DNA from: Arthrobacter sp. Leaf337
Lineage (GTDB): Bacteria > Actinomycetota > Actinomycetes > Actinomycetales > Micrococcaceae
Length of the DNA: 64,000 nucleotides
NCBI RefSeq assembly: GCF_001423745.1
Contig: NZ_LMPC01000012.1
Span: 3,981 to 67,980, forward strand
Reading direction: 5' to 3'
The notes under the pieces are model-generated. The model was not told the DNA's origin, made no database searches, and saw nothing but the letters and a program-made list of their open reading frames with translations. The translations under genes and the position numbers were made by a program. Below are positions 12,854 to 21,816 of the stretch, one piece after another (the first letter of the stretch is position 1; each line of letters begins with the position of its first letter).

Positions 12854-13318
12854 CTATTTGCCTTCCAGAATTTGAAGAAACGATTCGTAGTGGTCAGGTG
12901 TGTAGTATTTCTCGCCGGTTTCACCCACGACAATCCGGCGGGCACCCCGGTCCGGTTCGCCGGGGGTCCTGACCGTGAATTCCTTGTAGTAGCCGCTCGG
13001 CTTCCGCGGCAGCAGGCGCTCAAAGTTGCTGAAAACCGCGCCGTCACGGGAATACGGGTAGGGCCCGCCGCGGGCAATCAGGTCCAGCGTCTCCCGTGCC
13101 TCCTGCGGCAGGCTGGACGCCGCCACGGCTTCCAGGCCGGAACCGTCGCCGGCGGGCGCGGACGCCGCCGTCGAACCCGTGGGCGCGGACGCCGCCGTCG
13201 TACCCGTGGGAACGCCCTGGCTGACCGGGCTCTCCTGCGTGCTGGACAGCATCATGCCCAGGCCGACCAGCAGCACCAGGACCGCAGCCAGCGTCAGGAG
13301 CCTCCCCATCCCCCTCAT
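12854..13318 (-). CDS. Secreted guanyl-specific ribonuclease (RNase Sa/barnase type)
   Basis: A 154-residue protein with a hydrophobic export segment (residues 6-25), a low-complexity linker with two nine-residue TAASAP-type repeats (about 38-56), and a compact catalytic domain (about 65-153). The domain closely follows Streptomyces RNase Sa: IARGGPYPYSRDG, FxNxExxLP, YYKEFTV, RGARRIV and YYTPDHYESF. The predicted catalytic residues are Glu113, Arg124/Arg127/Arg128 and His143. No signal-peptidase site is obvious, so it may be a lipid-free anchored or slowly released enzyme. It is co-transcribed with its barstar-like inhibitor and lies between glgP and glgX, with no evident link to glycogen. 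Confidence 0.9.
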   Translation of the reverse strand: MRGMGRLLTLAAVLVLLVGLGMMLSSTQESPVSQGVPTGTTAASAPTGSTAASAPAGDGSGLEAVAASSLPQEARETLDLIARGGPYPYSRDGAVFSNFERLLPRKPSGYYKEFTVRTPGEPDRGARRIVVGETGEKYYTPDHYESFLQILEGK

Positions 13319-13339
13319 GACGTCCCCATCTGCAGAACC

Positions 13340-15454
13340 CTACGTGCGGTAGATGCTGATGGTGTTGGACTGCGCCACGTCGCGTTCGCCGGCGGCTACT
13401 CGGACTCCTTGACGGCGGTCGTGGAGTTCCGACGTGGTCAACCGGAGTTCGAACAGCCGCTTGCCCGTGCCGTCGTCGTTGCTGATGTCGGGCAGGGTGA
13501 TCTTGATGTCATGGGCGCTGCCGTTGACCACCACGAGTCCGTCCACCTGGCCGTCGTCCGAACCGAGCAGCAGCTGGACCACACGGTGTTGCGGATCATT
13601 CCAGCGATCCATGGACATGGGCTTGCCGTGTTCGTCGAACCAGTGCAGGTAGGCCTGCTTGTCCCGCGAGGGATAGTGGTGCGGCTGGCCCGCCAGGAAC
13701 TCCTTACGCAGACGGATGACCCGCTTGGTGCTCCGGAGCATGGCATGGGACTCCGGTGTGCTGGTCCAGTCCAGCCAGGTGATGGGGTTGTCCTGGCAGT
13801 AAGCGTTGTTGTTGCCCTGCTGCGTGCGGCCGATCTCGTCGCCCGCGGTGATCATGGGGATGCCCATGGACACCATCAGGGTGGCCATCAGGTTGCGGCT
13901 GGTCTGGGCCCGGAGCGCCAGGATTTCCTCATCTTCAGTCGGTCCCTCGAAGCCGTGGTTGTAGCTGCGGTTGTCGCCGTGGCCGTCCCGGTTCTGCTCG
14001 CCGTTGGCCTCATTGTGTTTACGGTCATAGGACACGAGGTCAGCCAAGGTAAAACCGTCGTGCGACGTGAAGAAGTTGAGGGAGGCCATGCGGGACCGTC
14101 CCGATTCCGCAAAAAGGCCGGCTGAGCCGGAAATGGAATCTGCGAGGCGCGCAACGGAACCGCCCTGGCCGCCTGCGTCGATCGCGGCCCGGTCCCCGAC
14201 CCAGAAGGAGCGCAGCGCGTCACGGTAGTGGTCGTTCCAGTCCACCCAGCCGGGCGGGAAGCGTCCGGTCTGCCAGCCGCCGTAACCCACATCCCACGGC
14301 TCGGCAATCAGTTTGACGGAGGACAGCAGCGGATCAGCGGCAATGGCCACGAGGAAGGGGTGGTGCGGATCGAAGTCGTTCGCGGCATTGCGGCAGAGCG
14401 TGACCGCAAGGTCGAAGCGGAAACCATCGATGTGGAACTCCTCCACCCAGTACCTCAGCGAGTCGAGGACCAGCTGGACCACGCGGGGGTGGCCGAAGTT
14501 CAGGCTGTTGCCGCATCCGGTGGTGTCGATGTACCGGCCGTGGCCGTCGTTCCGGTAGTACTGCTTCTCCCCCAGCCCGCGGAAGCTGAGCGTCTGGCCG
14601 TCGGGACCGCCCTCGGCGGTGTGGTTGTACACAACGTCCAGGATGACTTCCAGCCCCGCTGCGTGCAGGAGTTTGACCATGCCCTTGAATTCATCCTGCA
14701 CCGCCTGCGGACCTGCCGCCTGGGCGGCCTGGGTGGCGTAGGCCGGGTGAGGGGCAAAAAAGGCCGCCGTGTTGTAGCCCCAGTAATTGGTCATGCCCAG
14801 GTTCTGGAGATGGGGTTCGTCCAGATGGAAATGGACAGGCAACAGCTGGACCGAGGTGATCCCCAGGCCGGTAAGGTGCTCAATCATTGCCGGGTGCGCC
14901 ATGCCGGCGTACGTGCCCCTGAGTTCCTCGGGGATGTCCGGGTGCAGCATGCTTTGGCCACGGACGTGGGCTTCATAAATGATGGTGTTCCGCCACGAGA
15001 CATGCGGGTTCCGGTCCCCGCCCCAGTCGAATCCGCCGGACATGCGCACGTTACTGAGGAACCCGTCGCGCTGATCCACTGCCCGGCCGTACGGGTCCAG
15101 CAGCAGCGGCTGCTCGCCGTCGTCGTCGAAAGCCACGGTTGGCACTGACACCGGCAGGGCATCATCCTCGGACGAGGAGCGGAAGCCGTAGCGCGAACCC
15201 ACCGGGAAGCCGTCCACTATGCCGTGGTGGACGTCGTTGGTGATGTTCGGCAGGGTCTTCAGTTGCCACGTTCCGCCGGGCGCGCAGTAGGCGATTTCCA
15301 GCGTGGCCACCCCGGGCGCGTAAACCGCGACGTTGGCGCAGGCACTCTGAGGATCGTCCGTTGCCGGAGAGCCCGTGCGCGGAACGCTGATACCCAGTGG
15401 AAACGGCCGGGAGGCGTCCACGGTTGAGGCTGTGTCTAGGAGTGGCATGACCAT
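13340..15454 (-). CDS. glgX: Glycogen debranching enzyme GlgX
   Basis: GH13 isoamylase-type debranching enzyme of 704 residues. It hydrolyses alpha-1,6 branch points left by phosphorylase. An N-terminal CBM48-like domain (about 15-140) precedes the barrel. Catalytic motifs are DGFRFDLA (nucleophile Asp), LIAEPWDVG (acid/base Glu) and FTSHDGFTL. The start at 15454 is favoured over the ATG two codons downstream, because TAATAT (15462-15467) ends 7 bases before it and no ribosome-binding site is present. It complements glgP upstream, though the two are on opposite strands and separate transcripts. Confidence 0.95.
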   Translation of the reverse strand: MVMPLLDTASTVDASRPFPLGISVPRTGSPATDDPQSACANVAVYAPGVATLEIAYCAPGGTWQLKTLPNITNDVHHGIVDGFPVGSRYGFRSSSEDDALPVSVPTVAFDDDGEQPLLLDPYGRAVDQRDGFLSNVRMSGGFDWGGDRNPHVSWRNTIIYEAHVRGQSMLHPDIPEELRGTYAGMAHPAMIEHLTGLGITSVQLLPVHFHLDEPHLQNLGMTNYWGYNTAAFFAPHPAYATQAAQAAGPQAVQDEFKGMVKLLHAAGLEVILDVVYNHTAEGGPDGQTLSFRGLGEKQYYRNDGHGRYIDTTGCGNSLNFGHPRVVQLVLDSLRYWVEEFHIDGFRFDLAVTLCRNAANDFDPHHPFLVAIAADPLLSSVKLIAEPWDVGYGGWQTGRFPPGWVDWNDHYRDALRSFWVGDRAAIDAGGQGGSVARLADSISGSAGLFAESGRSRMASLNFFTSHDGFTLADLVSYDRKHNEANGEQNRDGHGDNRSYNHGFEGPTEDEEILALRAQTSRNLMATLMVSMGIPMITAGDEIGRTQQGNNNAYCQDNPITWLDWTSTPESHAMLRSTKRVIRLRKEFLAGQPHHYPSRDKQAYLHWFDEHGKPMSMDRWNDPQHRVVQLLLGSDDGQVDGLVVVNGSAHDIKITLPDISNDDGTGKRLFELRLTTSELHDRRQGVRVAAGERDVAQSNTISIYRT

Positions 15455-15461
15455 TGCTTAA

Positions 15462-15467
15462 ATATTA
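15462..15467 (-). promoter_or_regulatory. -10 box of leaderless glgX
   Basis: TAATAT on the minus strand, 7 bases before the ATG at 15454. Confidence 0.5.
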
Positions 15468-15582
15468 GCTGTGCCACACAAATGTCCGATATTCTCCGCA
15501 ATGTGTCGGGAAAAGGGCTGGCCTTGTTCAGCGTCCCATCCTGGGTTGCATACTGAAGTGAGACGCCACGTTGGAGGTAATT

Positions 15583-16401
15583 GTGCGAGTTGCACTTGCT
15601 CAGGTAGTTACAGGCCGCGACATTTCCGCGAATCTGGACATTTTGGAAAAATTCGCCCGCAAAGCGAAAGAAGGCGGCGCGGAATTGGTGGTCTTCCCCG
15701 AAGCCACCATGCGCGCATTCGGGAATTCGCTCGTGGACATTGCCGAGCCGCTGGACGGCCCCTGGGCTGCCCGGGTGCGCGGCGTTGCCGGCGAAATCGG
15801 CATCGTGATCGTGGCGGGCATGTTCACCCCGGGGCAGTCAGGTGGTGGCTCCGGCGACAGCCCGAGCAAAGTGCGCAACACCCTGCTTGCCACCGGTCCG
15901 GGCGTGGAGGCGAGCTACGACAAGATCCACCTCTTCGATGCCTTTGGATTCGCCGAATCAGACACTGTGGAGGCAGGTACTCGGGCGGTGACCTTTGAGC
16001 TCGGCGGCATTAGTTTCGGCCTTGCCACCTGCTACGACATCCGTTTTCCGGCGCTGTTCACAGCCAATGCAGACCGCGGCGCCGAGGCCAATATTGTGTG
16101 TGCTTCCTGGGGGTCCGGGCCCGGGAAAGTCGACCAGTGGCGCCTCCTGGCACGCGCCCGCGCCGTGGACACGACTACGTATGTGCTGGCCTGCGGCCAA
16201 GGCGATCCCGCCACCGAAGGCATCGAAACCAAGGGATCCGCGCCCACTGGAGTAGGGCACTCCGCCGTCGTTTCGCCGCTCGGTGAGGTCCTGGCAGAGC
16301 TCGACGGCGGGACCGGGCTGCTGTTCGCTGACCTGGACCCCGCCGTCGTCAAGGATGCCCGGACAAAGCTCCCGGTCCTGGCCAACCGCCACGCGTTCTA
16401 A
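15583..16401 (+). CDS. Carbon-nitrogen hydrolase (nitrilase superfamily)
   Basis: A 272-residue amidase-like enzyme of the nitrilase superfamily. The Glu-Lys-Cys triad is visible in FPEATM, SYDKIHLFDAFGF and LATCYDIRFP. The group resembles the Nit1/Nit2 branch, whose members deaminate metabolite-damage products such as deaminated glutathione or alpha-keto amides; the substrate cannot be decided here. The start is GTG 15583, with GGAGG at 15573-15577. A possible -10 box (CATACT, 15549-15554) lies upstream. A 20-bp hairpin repeat starts at the stop codon. Confidence 0.88.
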   Translation: MRVALAQVVTGRDISANLDILEKFARKAKEGGAELVVFPEATMRAFGNSLVDIAEPLDGPWAARVRGVAGEIGIVIVAGMFTPGQSGGGSGDSPSKVRNTLLATGPGVEASYDKIHLFDAFGFAESDTVEAGTRAVTFELGGISFGLATCYDIRFPALFTANADRGAEANIVCASWGSGPGKVDQWRLLARARAVDTTTYVLACGQGDPATEGIETKGSAPTGVGHSAVVSPLGEVLAELDGGTGLLFADLDPAVVKDARTKLPVLANRHAF

Positions 16402-16449
16402 TAACCAGAAATGCTCCCTCACCGAAGGCGAGAGAGCATTTCTGGTTAT
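16401..16449 (+). repeat. Hairpin repeat, GTGAGRGAGCG family, site B
   Basis: A 20-bp inverted repeat with one mismatch (arms 16401-16420 and 16430-16449, loop ACCGAAGGC) begins on the last base of the hydrolase stop codon. The arms contain ATGCTCCCTC / GAGAGAGCAT, matching the core at sites A and C. There is no T-run, so it is unlike a standard terminator. Confidence 0.7.
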
Positions 16450-16569
16450 GTTGCAGGAAGTGATGGAGCGTTGGGCGGCACTGCTGGCATCCGGAAGCGT
16501 GCGTCAAAGCGACGAAGGAGCAGCACGCGGAGGATGGCGGCCGTGCCGCCCACTCCGCACCGCGCCCTG

Positions 16570-17556
16570 CTACTTGACTGCGCGCTGCCTGGAGACTTCG
16601 TACAGGGAGATGCCGACTGCCATGGAGGCGTTGAGCGATTCCATGGCGGAGTCGATCGGGATGGAGACGATCTGGTCGCAGTTTTCGCGGACCAGGCGGC
16701 TCAGGCCCTTGCCTTCGGAGCCGACCACGATGCATACGGGTTCCTTGGCCAGGCTGAGGTCCGGCAGCGACACGTCGCCGTCGCCGTCCAGGCCGAGCAC
16801 GTAGATGCCCATGTTCTTGAACGCCTTGAGCGTGTTGTTCAGGTTGGCGGCGCGTGCCACGGGAACCCGGACGGCTGCGCCGGCGCTGGTCTTCCAGGCT
16901 GAGGCAGTGACGCCGACCGAGCGGCGTTCCGGGACGATGACGCCGTGGCCGCTGAAAGCCGACACGGACCGGATGATCGCGCCGAGGTTGCGCGGGTCCG
17001 TGATGCCGTCCAGGGCGACGAAGAGCGGCGCGTTGGACACGTGGCCCTTCTTCCAGCTCTCGACGGTTTCCTCGGCGAGCTCGTACGCGTCCTGGTACTC
17101 GTACGGCGGAATCTGCAGCACGAGTCCCTGGTGGATGGCGTCGTCCGTCATGCGGTCCAGCTCCGGCTTGCCCGTTTCCATCAGCGGAATGCCGCGTTCG
17201 GCCGCAAGCTTGAGGGACTCCTTGACGCGGTCGTCCATTTCGATGCGGATGGCAACGTGGAGGGCCTTGGCGGGGATTCCGGCGCGCAGCGCTTCAACGA
17301 CGGAGTTGCGTCCCGTGACGACTTCCTCCGTGGCACGGCCCTTCGGGCCCGAACGGGCACCGGCGCCGCGGGGTGCGCCCGGACGCTTGGCGGCGGACCG
17401 CTCGGCGAGCTGCTTGTTCTTGTGGGCCTTGTGGTACGGGCGGTCCTCCGCCTTGGGAGTGGGGCCCTTGCCCTCGAGGGCTTTGCGGCCGTGGCCACCC
17501 GTTCCGATAGTGGGGCCCTTCTTTGCTTTGACCGACCGGCGACCGTTGTTGGCCAT
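16570..17556 (-). CDS. rlmB: 23S rRNA (guanosine-2'-O-)-methyltransferase RlmB
   Basis: SpoU/TrmH-family SPOUT methyltransferase of 328 residues that 2'-O-methylates G2251-type sites of 23S rRNA. It has a basic, low-complexity N-terminal extension (about 1-80), then a substrate-binding domain beginning VTGRNSVVEALRAG and the knotted SAM domain. SPOUT motifs are ALDGITDPRNLGAIIRS, VVGSEGKGLS and IPIDSAMESLNASMAVGISLYE. The start is ATG 17556 with AAGGG 8 bases upstream; a GTG three codons earlier lacks a ribosome-binding site. A TAGACT -10 candidate (17595-17600) gives a leader of about 30 bases. It lies next to cysS, as in many Actinobacteria. Confidence 0.95.
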   Translation of the reverse strand: MANNGRRSVKAKKGPTIGTGGHGRKALEGKGPTPKAEDRPYHKAHKNKQLAERSAAKRPGAPRGAGARSGPKGRATEEVVTGRNSVVEALRAGIPAKALHVAIRIEMDDRVKESLKLAAERGIPLMETGKPELDRMTDDAIHQGLVLQIPPYEYQDAYELAEETVESWKKGHVSNAPLFVALDGITDPRNLGAIIRSVSAFSGHGVIVPERRSVGVTASAWKTSAGAAVRVPVARAANLNNTLKAFKNMGIYVLGLDGDGDVSLPDLSLAKEPVCIVVGSEGKGLSRLVRENCDQIVSIPIDSAMESLNASMAVGISLYEVSRQRAVK

Positions 17557-17668
17557 GAGTTTCACCCTTGCTTTGTTGAGTAAGTCTGACCTCCAGTCTA
17601 CTTACTCAGGCTAAATCGCCCGCCCAGCGCCCTGTTGTCACCCTGTCGGACATCCTGCCTGCCACAGC

Positions 17669-19138
17669 TCAGCCGCGCTTGAGGCTCCAGCTGGCGCCGT
17701 CCGGACCGTCCTCGACAACGACGCCCGCCGCCGTCAGGGTGTCCCGGATGGCGTCGGAAGCCGCCCAGTCCTTGGTGGCCCGCGCCTGTGCCCGGGCACC
17801 AAGCTGGGCTTCGACGAGGACGCCCAGGGCTGTGTCCGCCTGGTTGTCCCGGGCGGGGGCCGCTACGTCGTTGAGGCCCAGGACGCGGAGCATATCGGTG
17901 ACGGAATCCAGGGCTGCCCTGGCGGCTGTGTTGTCGCCCGCAGTGAGGGCAGTGTTCCCGGCCCGCACGGTGTCGTGCAGGGCCGCCAGCGCCTGCGGAA
18001 CGTTGAGGTCGTCGTCCATGGCCGCGGCGAAGGCATCAGGCACTTGGCCATGGGTGCCGAACAGGAGTTCGGCCGCGCCGGAAACAACACTGTCGGACAA
18101 AGTACGCACTGCACGGGCGATAAACCCGTCAATCCGCTCCACCGCGGCAGCCGCCTCCTGCAGCGACGTTGGCTGGTAGTCCAGGACAGAGCGGTACTGC
18201 GCCTGGCCGAGGTAGTACCGAACCACCCGCGGCGAAGCCAGCTCCAGCATTTCCGCGGGGCTGACCGTGTTGCCGATGGACTTGGACATCTTTTCGCCCT
18301 GGTAGGTCACCATGCCGTTGTGCATCCAGAAGTTGGCGAAGGCGTGGCCTGCCGCCTGGGACTGGGCCATCTCGTTCTCATGGTGCGGGAACCGGAGGTC
18401 CAGTCCGCCGCCGTGGATGTCGAACTCGGTGCCGAGGTATTTGGTGACCATGGCCGAGCACTCCAGGTGCCAGCCCGGACGTCCGGTGCCCCAGGGCGAA
18501 ACCCAACTCGCCGTCGTCGGCTCGCCTTCCTTGTGTCCCTTCCACAGCGCAAAGTCCCTCGGGTCCTTCTTCCCCCGGGGGTCGGCGTCGGGAGCTCCCT
18601 GCATGTCATCGATCTTTTGGCGCGTGAGCGACCCGTAGCGGTTCCAGGAGCGGACGTCGAAATAGACGTCGCCGGAATCGTCGAGGGCAGGGTAGGCGTG
18701 GCCGCGGTCGATGAGTTGCTGGATCAGTGCATGCATCTCCGGAATGTGACCGGTGGCGCGGGGCTCGTAGGTAGGACGGGACACACCCAGGGTGTCGTAG
18801 GCCTTGAGGAACGCCTGCTCATAGCGGTAGGCCAGAGCCCACCACTCCTCTTCGCGGATATCATCCGGGCTTTCTTCGAAGTCCGGTTCAAACGAGAGAG
18901 CGGACTTGGCGAGGATCTTGTCGTCGATGTCGGTGACATTGCGGACAACCGTCACGCGGAAACCGCGGTACTCCAGCCAGCGGGTGAGCTGGTCAAAGGC
19001 GATGGCGGACCGGATGTGCCCCACGTGCGGCAGGCCCTGCACCGTCGCACCGCAGTAGTACAGGCTCACCTTGCCCGGGATCAGAGGGACGAAGTCGCGG
19101 ACTTCGGCGGATGCTGTGTCGTAAAAGCGCAGGGTCAC
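17669..19138 (-). CDS. cysS: Cysteinyl-tRNA synthetase
   Basis: Class I aminoacyl-tRNA synthetase of 489 residues that charges tRNA-Cys. The HIGH-type motif is HVGH in [16 protein letters not shown] is present in [10 protein letters not shown], and zinc ligands include the N-terminal YYCGATVQ cysteine and the CSA and HHENE motifs. A DALR domain lies near the C-terminus. The start is GTG 19138, because TAATCT (19145-19150) ends exactly 6 bases upstream, which predicts a leaderless transcript. It is the gene before rlmB on the same strand, 112 bases apart. Its own promoter and the TAGACT box before rlmB suggest that the two can be transcribed separately. Confidence 0.97.
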   Translation of the reverse strand: MTLRFYDTASAEVRDFVPLIPGKVSLYYCGATVQGLPHVGHIRSAIAFDQLTRWLEYRGFRVTVVRNVTDIDDKILAKSALSFEPDFEESPDDIREEEWWALAYRYEQAFLKAYDTLGVSRPTYEPRATGHIPEMHALIQQLIDRGHAYPALDDSGDVYFDVRSWNRYGSLTRQKIDDMQGAPDADPRGKKDPRDFALWKGHKEGEPTTASWVSPWGTGRPGWHLECSAMVTKYLGTEFDIHGGGLDLRFPHHENEMAQSQAAGHAFANFWMHNGMVTYQGEKMSKSIGNTVSPAEMLELASPRVVRYYLGQAQYRSVLDYQPTSLQEAAAAVERIDGFIARAVRTLSDSVVSGAAELLFGTHGQVPDAFAAAMDDDLNVPQALAALHDTVRAGNTALTAGDNTAARAALDSVTDMLRVLGLNDVAAPARDNQADTALGVLVEAQLGARAQARATKDWAASDAIRDTLTAAGVVVEDGPDGASWSLKRG

Positions 19139-19144
19139 CGCTCC

Positions 19145-19150
19145 AGATTA
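19145..19150 (-). promoter_or_regulatory. -10 box of leaderless cysS
   Basis: TAATCT on the minus strand, 6 bases before the GTG start. Confidence 0.55.
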
Positions 19151-19182
19151 GCCGATGGCCTTTGCGCCGGGGCCCATCCGGG

Positions 19183-19509
19183 CTATTTGCAGACTTCGCC
19201 GATCTTATTGTTCTGCTCGCTCAGCTGCGCGGTCTGTTCGGCGCTCTTGGTACCCAGTGAAGTGCTCGCGACCTTCTTCATGATGTCGGCCATTTTCTGG
19301 ATGGGCCCGGCAACCTCGGGGGCTACCTTGTCCGCCACTTCCTGGTAATGCTTGGCGATCTGGTCAGCCTGCTGCTGCTGGTTTCCGGTTGGCACGAACG
19401 TGTCCCCGTTGAGGAATTTGCAGCTCTCCTCGACGCTCATCTTCGGAGTGCCGCATCCGCTCAGCAGCATCCCTGCAACGAGTACGACGGCGGCAAGCGG
19501 CTTGTTCAC
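19183..19509 (-). CDS. Small predicted lipoprotein
   Basis: A 108-residue protein with a lipoprotein signal (MNKPLAAVVLVAGMLLSGC), so it is expected to be anchored by Cys19 on the outer face of the membrane. The mature part is Gln-rich and helical, with two further cysteines (SCKF near the start and VCK at the very end) that could form a disulfide. The start is GTG 19509 with AGGAG 7 bases upstream. No domain is recognised; it may relate to small actinobacterial lipoproteins of unknown function. It stands alone between ispF and cysS. Confidence 0.8.
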   Translation of the reverse strand: MNKPLAAVVLVAGMLLSGCGTPKMSVEESCKFLNGDTFVPTGNQQQQADQIAKHYQEVADKVAPEVAGPIQKMADIMKKVASTSLGTKSAEQTAQLSEQNNKIGEVCK

Positions 19510-19577
19510 GAGGGGTCTCCTGGGGTGTTCGGCAAAGGAAGGGCTCCCTTAAGCCTAGGCGAAAGGCGCCCTTCGCC

Positions 19578-20072
19578 TCAGCCCGCCCGGTACACCAGTG
19601 CTGTGGCGAGGGCCGAGATGCCTTCGCCGCGGCCCGTGAAGCCGAGGCCGTCGCTGGTGGTGGCGCTGACGCTGACGGGCGCACCCGCCGCCGCCGTGAG
19701 GACCGCCTGGGACTCCTCCCGGCGGGGACCGAATTTGGGTCTGTTGCCTACGAACTGCACTGCGATGTTGCCGATCTCGAAGCCTTCCGTCCGGACAATG
19801 CGGGCGGCCTCGGCCAGGAGGGTCACTCCGGAGGCACCTGCGAATTCCGGCCGGTCCGTGCCGAAATGCGTGCCGAGATCCCCGATCCCGGCTGCCGAGA
19901 AGAGTGCATCAGCTGCCGCGTGGGCCACGGGATCGCCGTCGGAGTGGCCGGCCAGGCCCTGCTGGCCCTCCCACAGGAGACCGCCAAGCCACAACTCCCG
20001 AGGGTCGTCAGGGGAAGCGAAAGCGTGGACATCAATGCCGATTCCGGTCCTGGGAATGATGGGAGCCGCCAT
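19578..20072 (-). CDS. ispF: 2-C-methyl-D-erythritol 2,4-cyclodiphosphate synthase
   Basis: MEP-pathway enzyme of 164 residues. It cyclises CDP-methylerythritol 2-phosphate, releasing CMP. The metal-binding residues appear in GIGIDVHAF (Asp, His) and the second part of the site in [16 protein letters not shown]. The C-terminal [21 protein letters not shown] is characteristic. It starts 2 bases after the ispD stop, so the pair is translationally coupled and supplies isoprenoid precursors together. Confidence 0.96.
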   Translation of the reverse strand: MAAPIIPRTGIGIDVHAFASPDDPRELWLGGLLWEGQQGLAGHSDGDPVAHAAADALFSAAGIGDLGTHFGTDRPEFAGASGVTLLAEAARIVRTEGFEIGNIAVQFVGNRPKFGPRREESQAVLTAAAGAPVSVSATTSDGLGFTGRGEGISALATALVYRAG

Positions 20073-20074
20073 AC

Positions 20075-20896
20075 TCAGCCCTCCACCCAGCGCGCGCCCA
20101 GGGGACCTTCCAGCAGGCCCTCCGCGATGATGAGGTCCAAGGGAGTGGTGATCTTGAGTGACTGGCTGGCTCCGCGGACAGCATGGACAGGAACACCCAG
20201 GCGTTCCACCAGCATGGCGTCATCGGTGATGGCGGCGGTCTGGGCTTCGTCGAATCCTGCCACCTCCCGGTGCGCCTTCAGGAGCGTGGCAAGGTCGAAT
20301 CCCTGCGGCGTCTGCACGGCCCGGAGCTTCTCCCGCGGCGCCGTGCCCACCACCACCTCCGGCGCGATACGGGCGTCTTCGGCTTTCGTCGCTTCAACGG
20401 TCTTGACGGTGTCCACCACGGGTATCACCGGGATGACTGCCAGGGCGCCTGCCGCCAGGGAGTCCACCACACGGTGGAAGACGGACTCCGGGGTCAGGGC
20501 ACGCGCGGCGTCGTGAACCAGCACCGCCTGGGTGCCGTCTTCCAATGCCTCCAATGCGGACCGCACGGAGTCGGCCCGCGTCGCGCCGCCGTCGACGACC
20601 GTCAGCAGCGGCCCGCCATCGACGAGTTCAGCCTTGAAGTCATCGCACATCCGCCGCAGTGCGCCGTCGCCGGCCGGCAACGCTATGCAGACCTGCTGGG
20701 CGACGCCGGACGCCACTATCCCGCGAAGGGCATGGATCAGGATGGGCTCTCCGCCGAGGGGAACCCTGGCCTTGGGCATGCCGTAACCAAGCCGCTGCCC
20801 TGATCCGGCCGCCACCAGCACGACGGCGACGACGGGGCTGACAGCGCGGTCCCCGGCATCCGGCCCGGACCCGGCCGAAAATTCTGTTGCACTCAT
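20075..20896 (-). CDS. ispD: 2-C-methyl-D-erythritol 4-phosphate cytidylyltransferase
   Basis: IspD of 273 residues with the nucleotide-binding [19 protein letters not shown] loop, the VHDAARAL motif and a C-terminal [12 protein letters not shown] block. It makes CDP-methylerythritol, the step before the one prepared for IspF. About 25 residues precede the catalytic core. The start is placed at ATG 20896, because TAGTGT (20904-20909) ends 7 bases upstream and no ribosome-binding site is seen; the frame remains open further upstream. The gene lies directly after carD on the same strand, as in mycobacteria, but a terminator separates them. Confidence 0.94.
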   Translation of the reverse strand: MSATEFSAGSGPDAGDRAVSPVVAVVLVAAGSGQRLGYGMPKARVPLGGEPILIHALRGIVASGVAQQVCIALPAGDGALRRMCDDFKAELVDGGPLLTVVDGGATRADSVRSALEALEDGTQAVLVHDAARALTPESVFHRVVDSLAAGALAVIPVIPVVDTVKTVEATKAEDARIAPEVVVGTAPREKLRAVQTPQGFDLATLLKAHREVAGFDEAQTAAITDDAMLVERLGVPVHAVRGASQSLKITTPLDLIIAEGLLEGPLGARWVEG

Positions 20897-20903
20897 GGGC
20901 ACA

Positions 20904-20909
20904 ACACTA
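20904..20909 (-). promoter_or_regulatory. -10 box of leaderless ispD
   Basis: TAGTGT on the minus strand, 7 bases before the ATG at 20896. Confidence 0.5.
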
Positions 20910-20964
20910 CGTGCCTGCGCGCACCCGACGCCCGGCAAAATCCCGGGATTCTCCTAAAAAAGGG

Positions 20965-21003
20965 CAAAAAGAAACCCCGGCGGCTGGTGAGCCACCGGGG
21001 TTC
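20965..21003 (-). terminator. Rho-independent terminator after carD
   Basis: Stem AACCCCGGTGGCT / AGCCGCCGGGGTT with one wobble pair, followed on the minus strand by a T-rich tract (TTTCTTTTT). It lies just after the carD stop, so ispD relies on its own promoter. Confidence 0.88.
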
Positions 21004-21008
21004 AATTC

Positions 21009-21491
21009 TTAGGAAGCCAGGACTTCGTCGAGAACGCTTGCAGCCTTCTCTTCATCCGTCTTTTCAGCCAGCGCCAGTTCTGAAATCAGAATCTGGCGGG
21101 CCTTGGCCAGCATACGCTTCTCACCTGCGGAAAGGCCGCGGTCGTGATCACGGCGCCACAGGTCACGAACGACCTCTGCCACCTTGATGACGTCCCCGGA
21201 AGCAAGCTTCTCCAGATTTGCCTTGTAACGACGCGACCAGTTGGTAGGCTCTTCAGTGAACTCGGCCCGCAGCACGTCAAAGACATGCTCCAAACCTTCT
21301 TTGCCCACTACGTCACGAACACCAACAAGGTCAACGTTCTCTGCTGGAACTTCAATGGTCAGATCACCCTGAGCCACCTTGAGCTTGAGATACATCTTCT
21401 CTTCGCCCTTGATGGTGCGCATCTTGATTTCTTCAATTTTTGCTGCACCGTGGTGAGGGTAAACTACTGTCTCGCCGACCTCAAAAACCAT
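21009..21491 (-). CDS. carD: CarD-family transcriptional regulator
   Basis: CarD of 160 residues, the usual actinobacterial length. It is a global regulator that binds the RNA polymerase beta lobe and stabilises open complexes, notably at rRNA promoters. The N-terminal Tudor-like RNAP-interaction domain ([19 protein letters not shown]) and the C-terminal helical DNA-binding domain with a conserved Trp ([28 protein letters not shown]) are both present. The start is ATG 21491 with GGGGAAAG upstream; a longer in-frame reading to 21527 lacks support. A TAAACT -10 candidate sits at 21518-21523. Confidence 0.95.
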   Translation of the reverse strand: MVFEVGETVVYPHHGAAKIEEIKMRTIKGEEKMYLKLKVAQGDLTIEVPAENVDLVGVRDVVGKEGLEHVFDVLRAEFTEEPTNWSRRYKANLEKLASGDVIKVAEVVRDLWRRDHDRGLSAGEKRMLAKARQILISELALAEKTDEEKAASVLDEVLAS

Positions 21492-21816
21492 GTGGACTTT
21501 CCCCTTTCCCGCAGACCAGTTTATCACGATTCAGGCATACAACTGGCACGGATCGGGGCCGCGAACCGCGGAAATACAAGGAAAATGGGGCCAATCGACC
21601 CCCTCCAACCCCTTGACGGATGCGGATATTAGTGCATCAAGGAGTCTGTGCCAAGGGCGGGTCCGGCCGGGTTCCGGCACAGCCGGCCATGCAGTGAACG
21701 GCCGGGAGGAGACTGCTTTCCGGACGTGAATGTGTACTGCCCGAATCCTTGTTTGAGACCGCAAGAGGATAGGCTATGGCTGAATAATGTTTCAAGACTC
21801 TCAAGGAGTGCGTGAC
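21492..21816 (+). promoter_or_regulatory. Divergent promoter region between carD and a lipoprotein gene
   Basis: 325 non-coding bases. TAAACT (21518-21523, minus strand) is a likely carD -10. TAGGCT (21770-21775, plus) is a likely -10 for the lipoprotein gene, with TTGTTT 15 bases upstream as a weak -35. No RNA gene or convincing open frame was found in the rest. Confidence 0.45.

Noticed and set aside
13346..13351. TAGGGT as a -10 box for the RNase gene.
   Set aside because: Possible, but it overlaps the glgX stop codon, has no -35 partner, and would give an 18-base leader; not strong enough to list as a feature.
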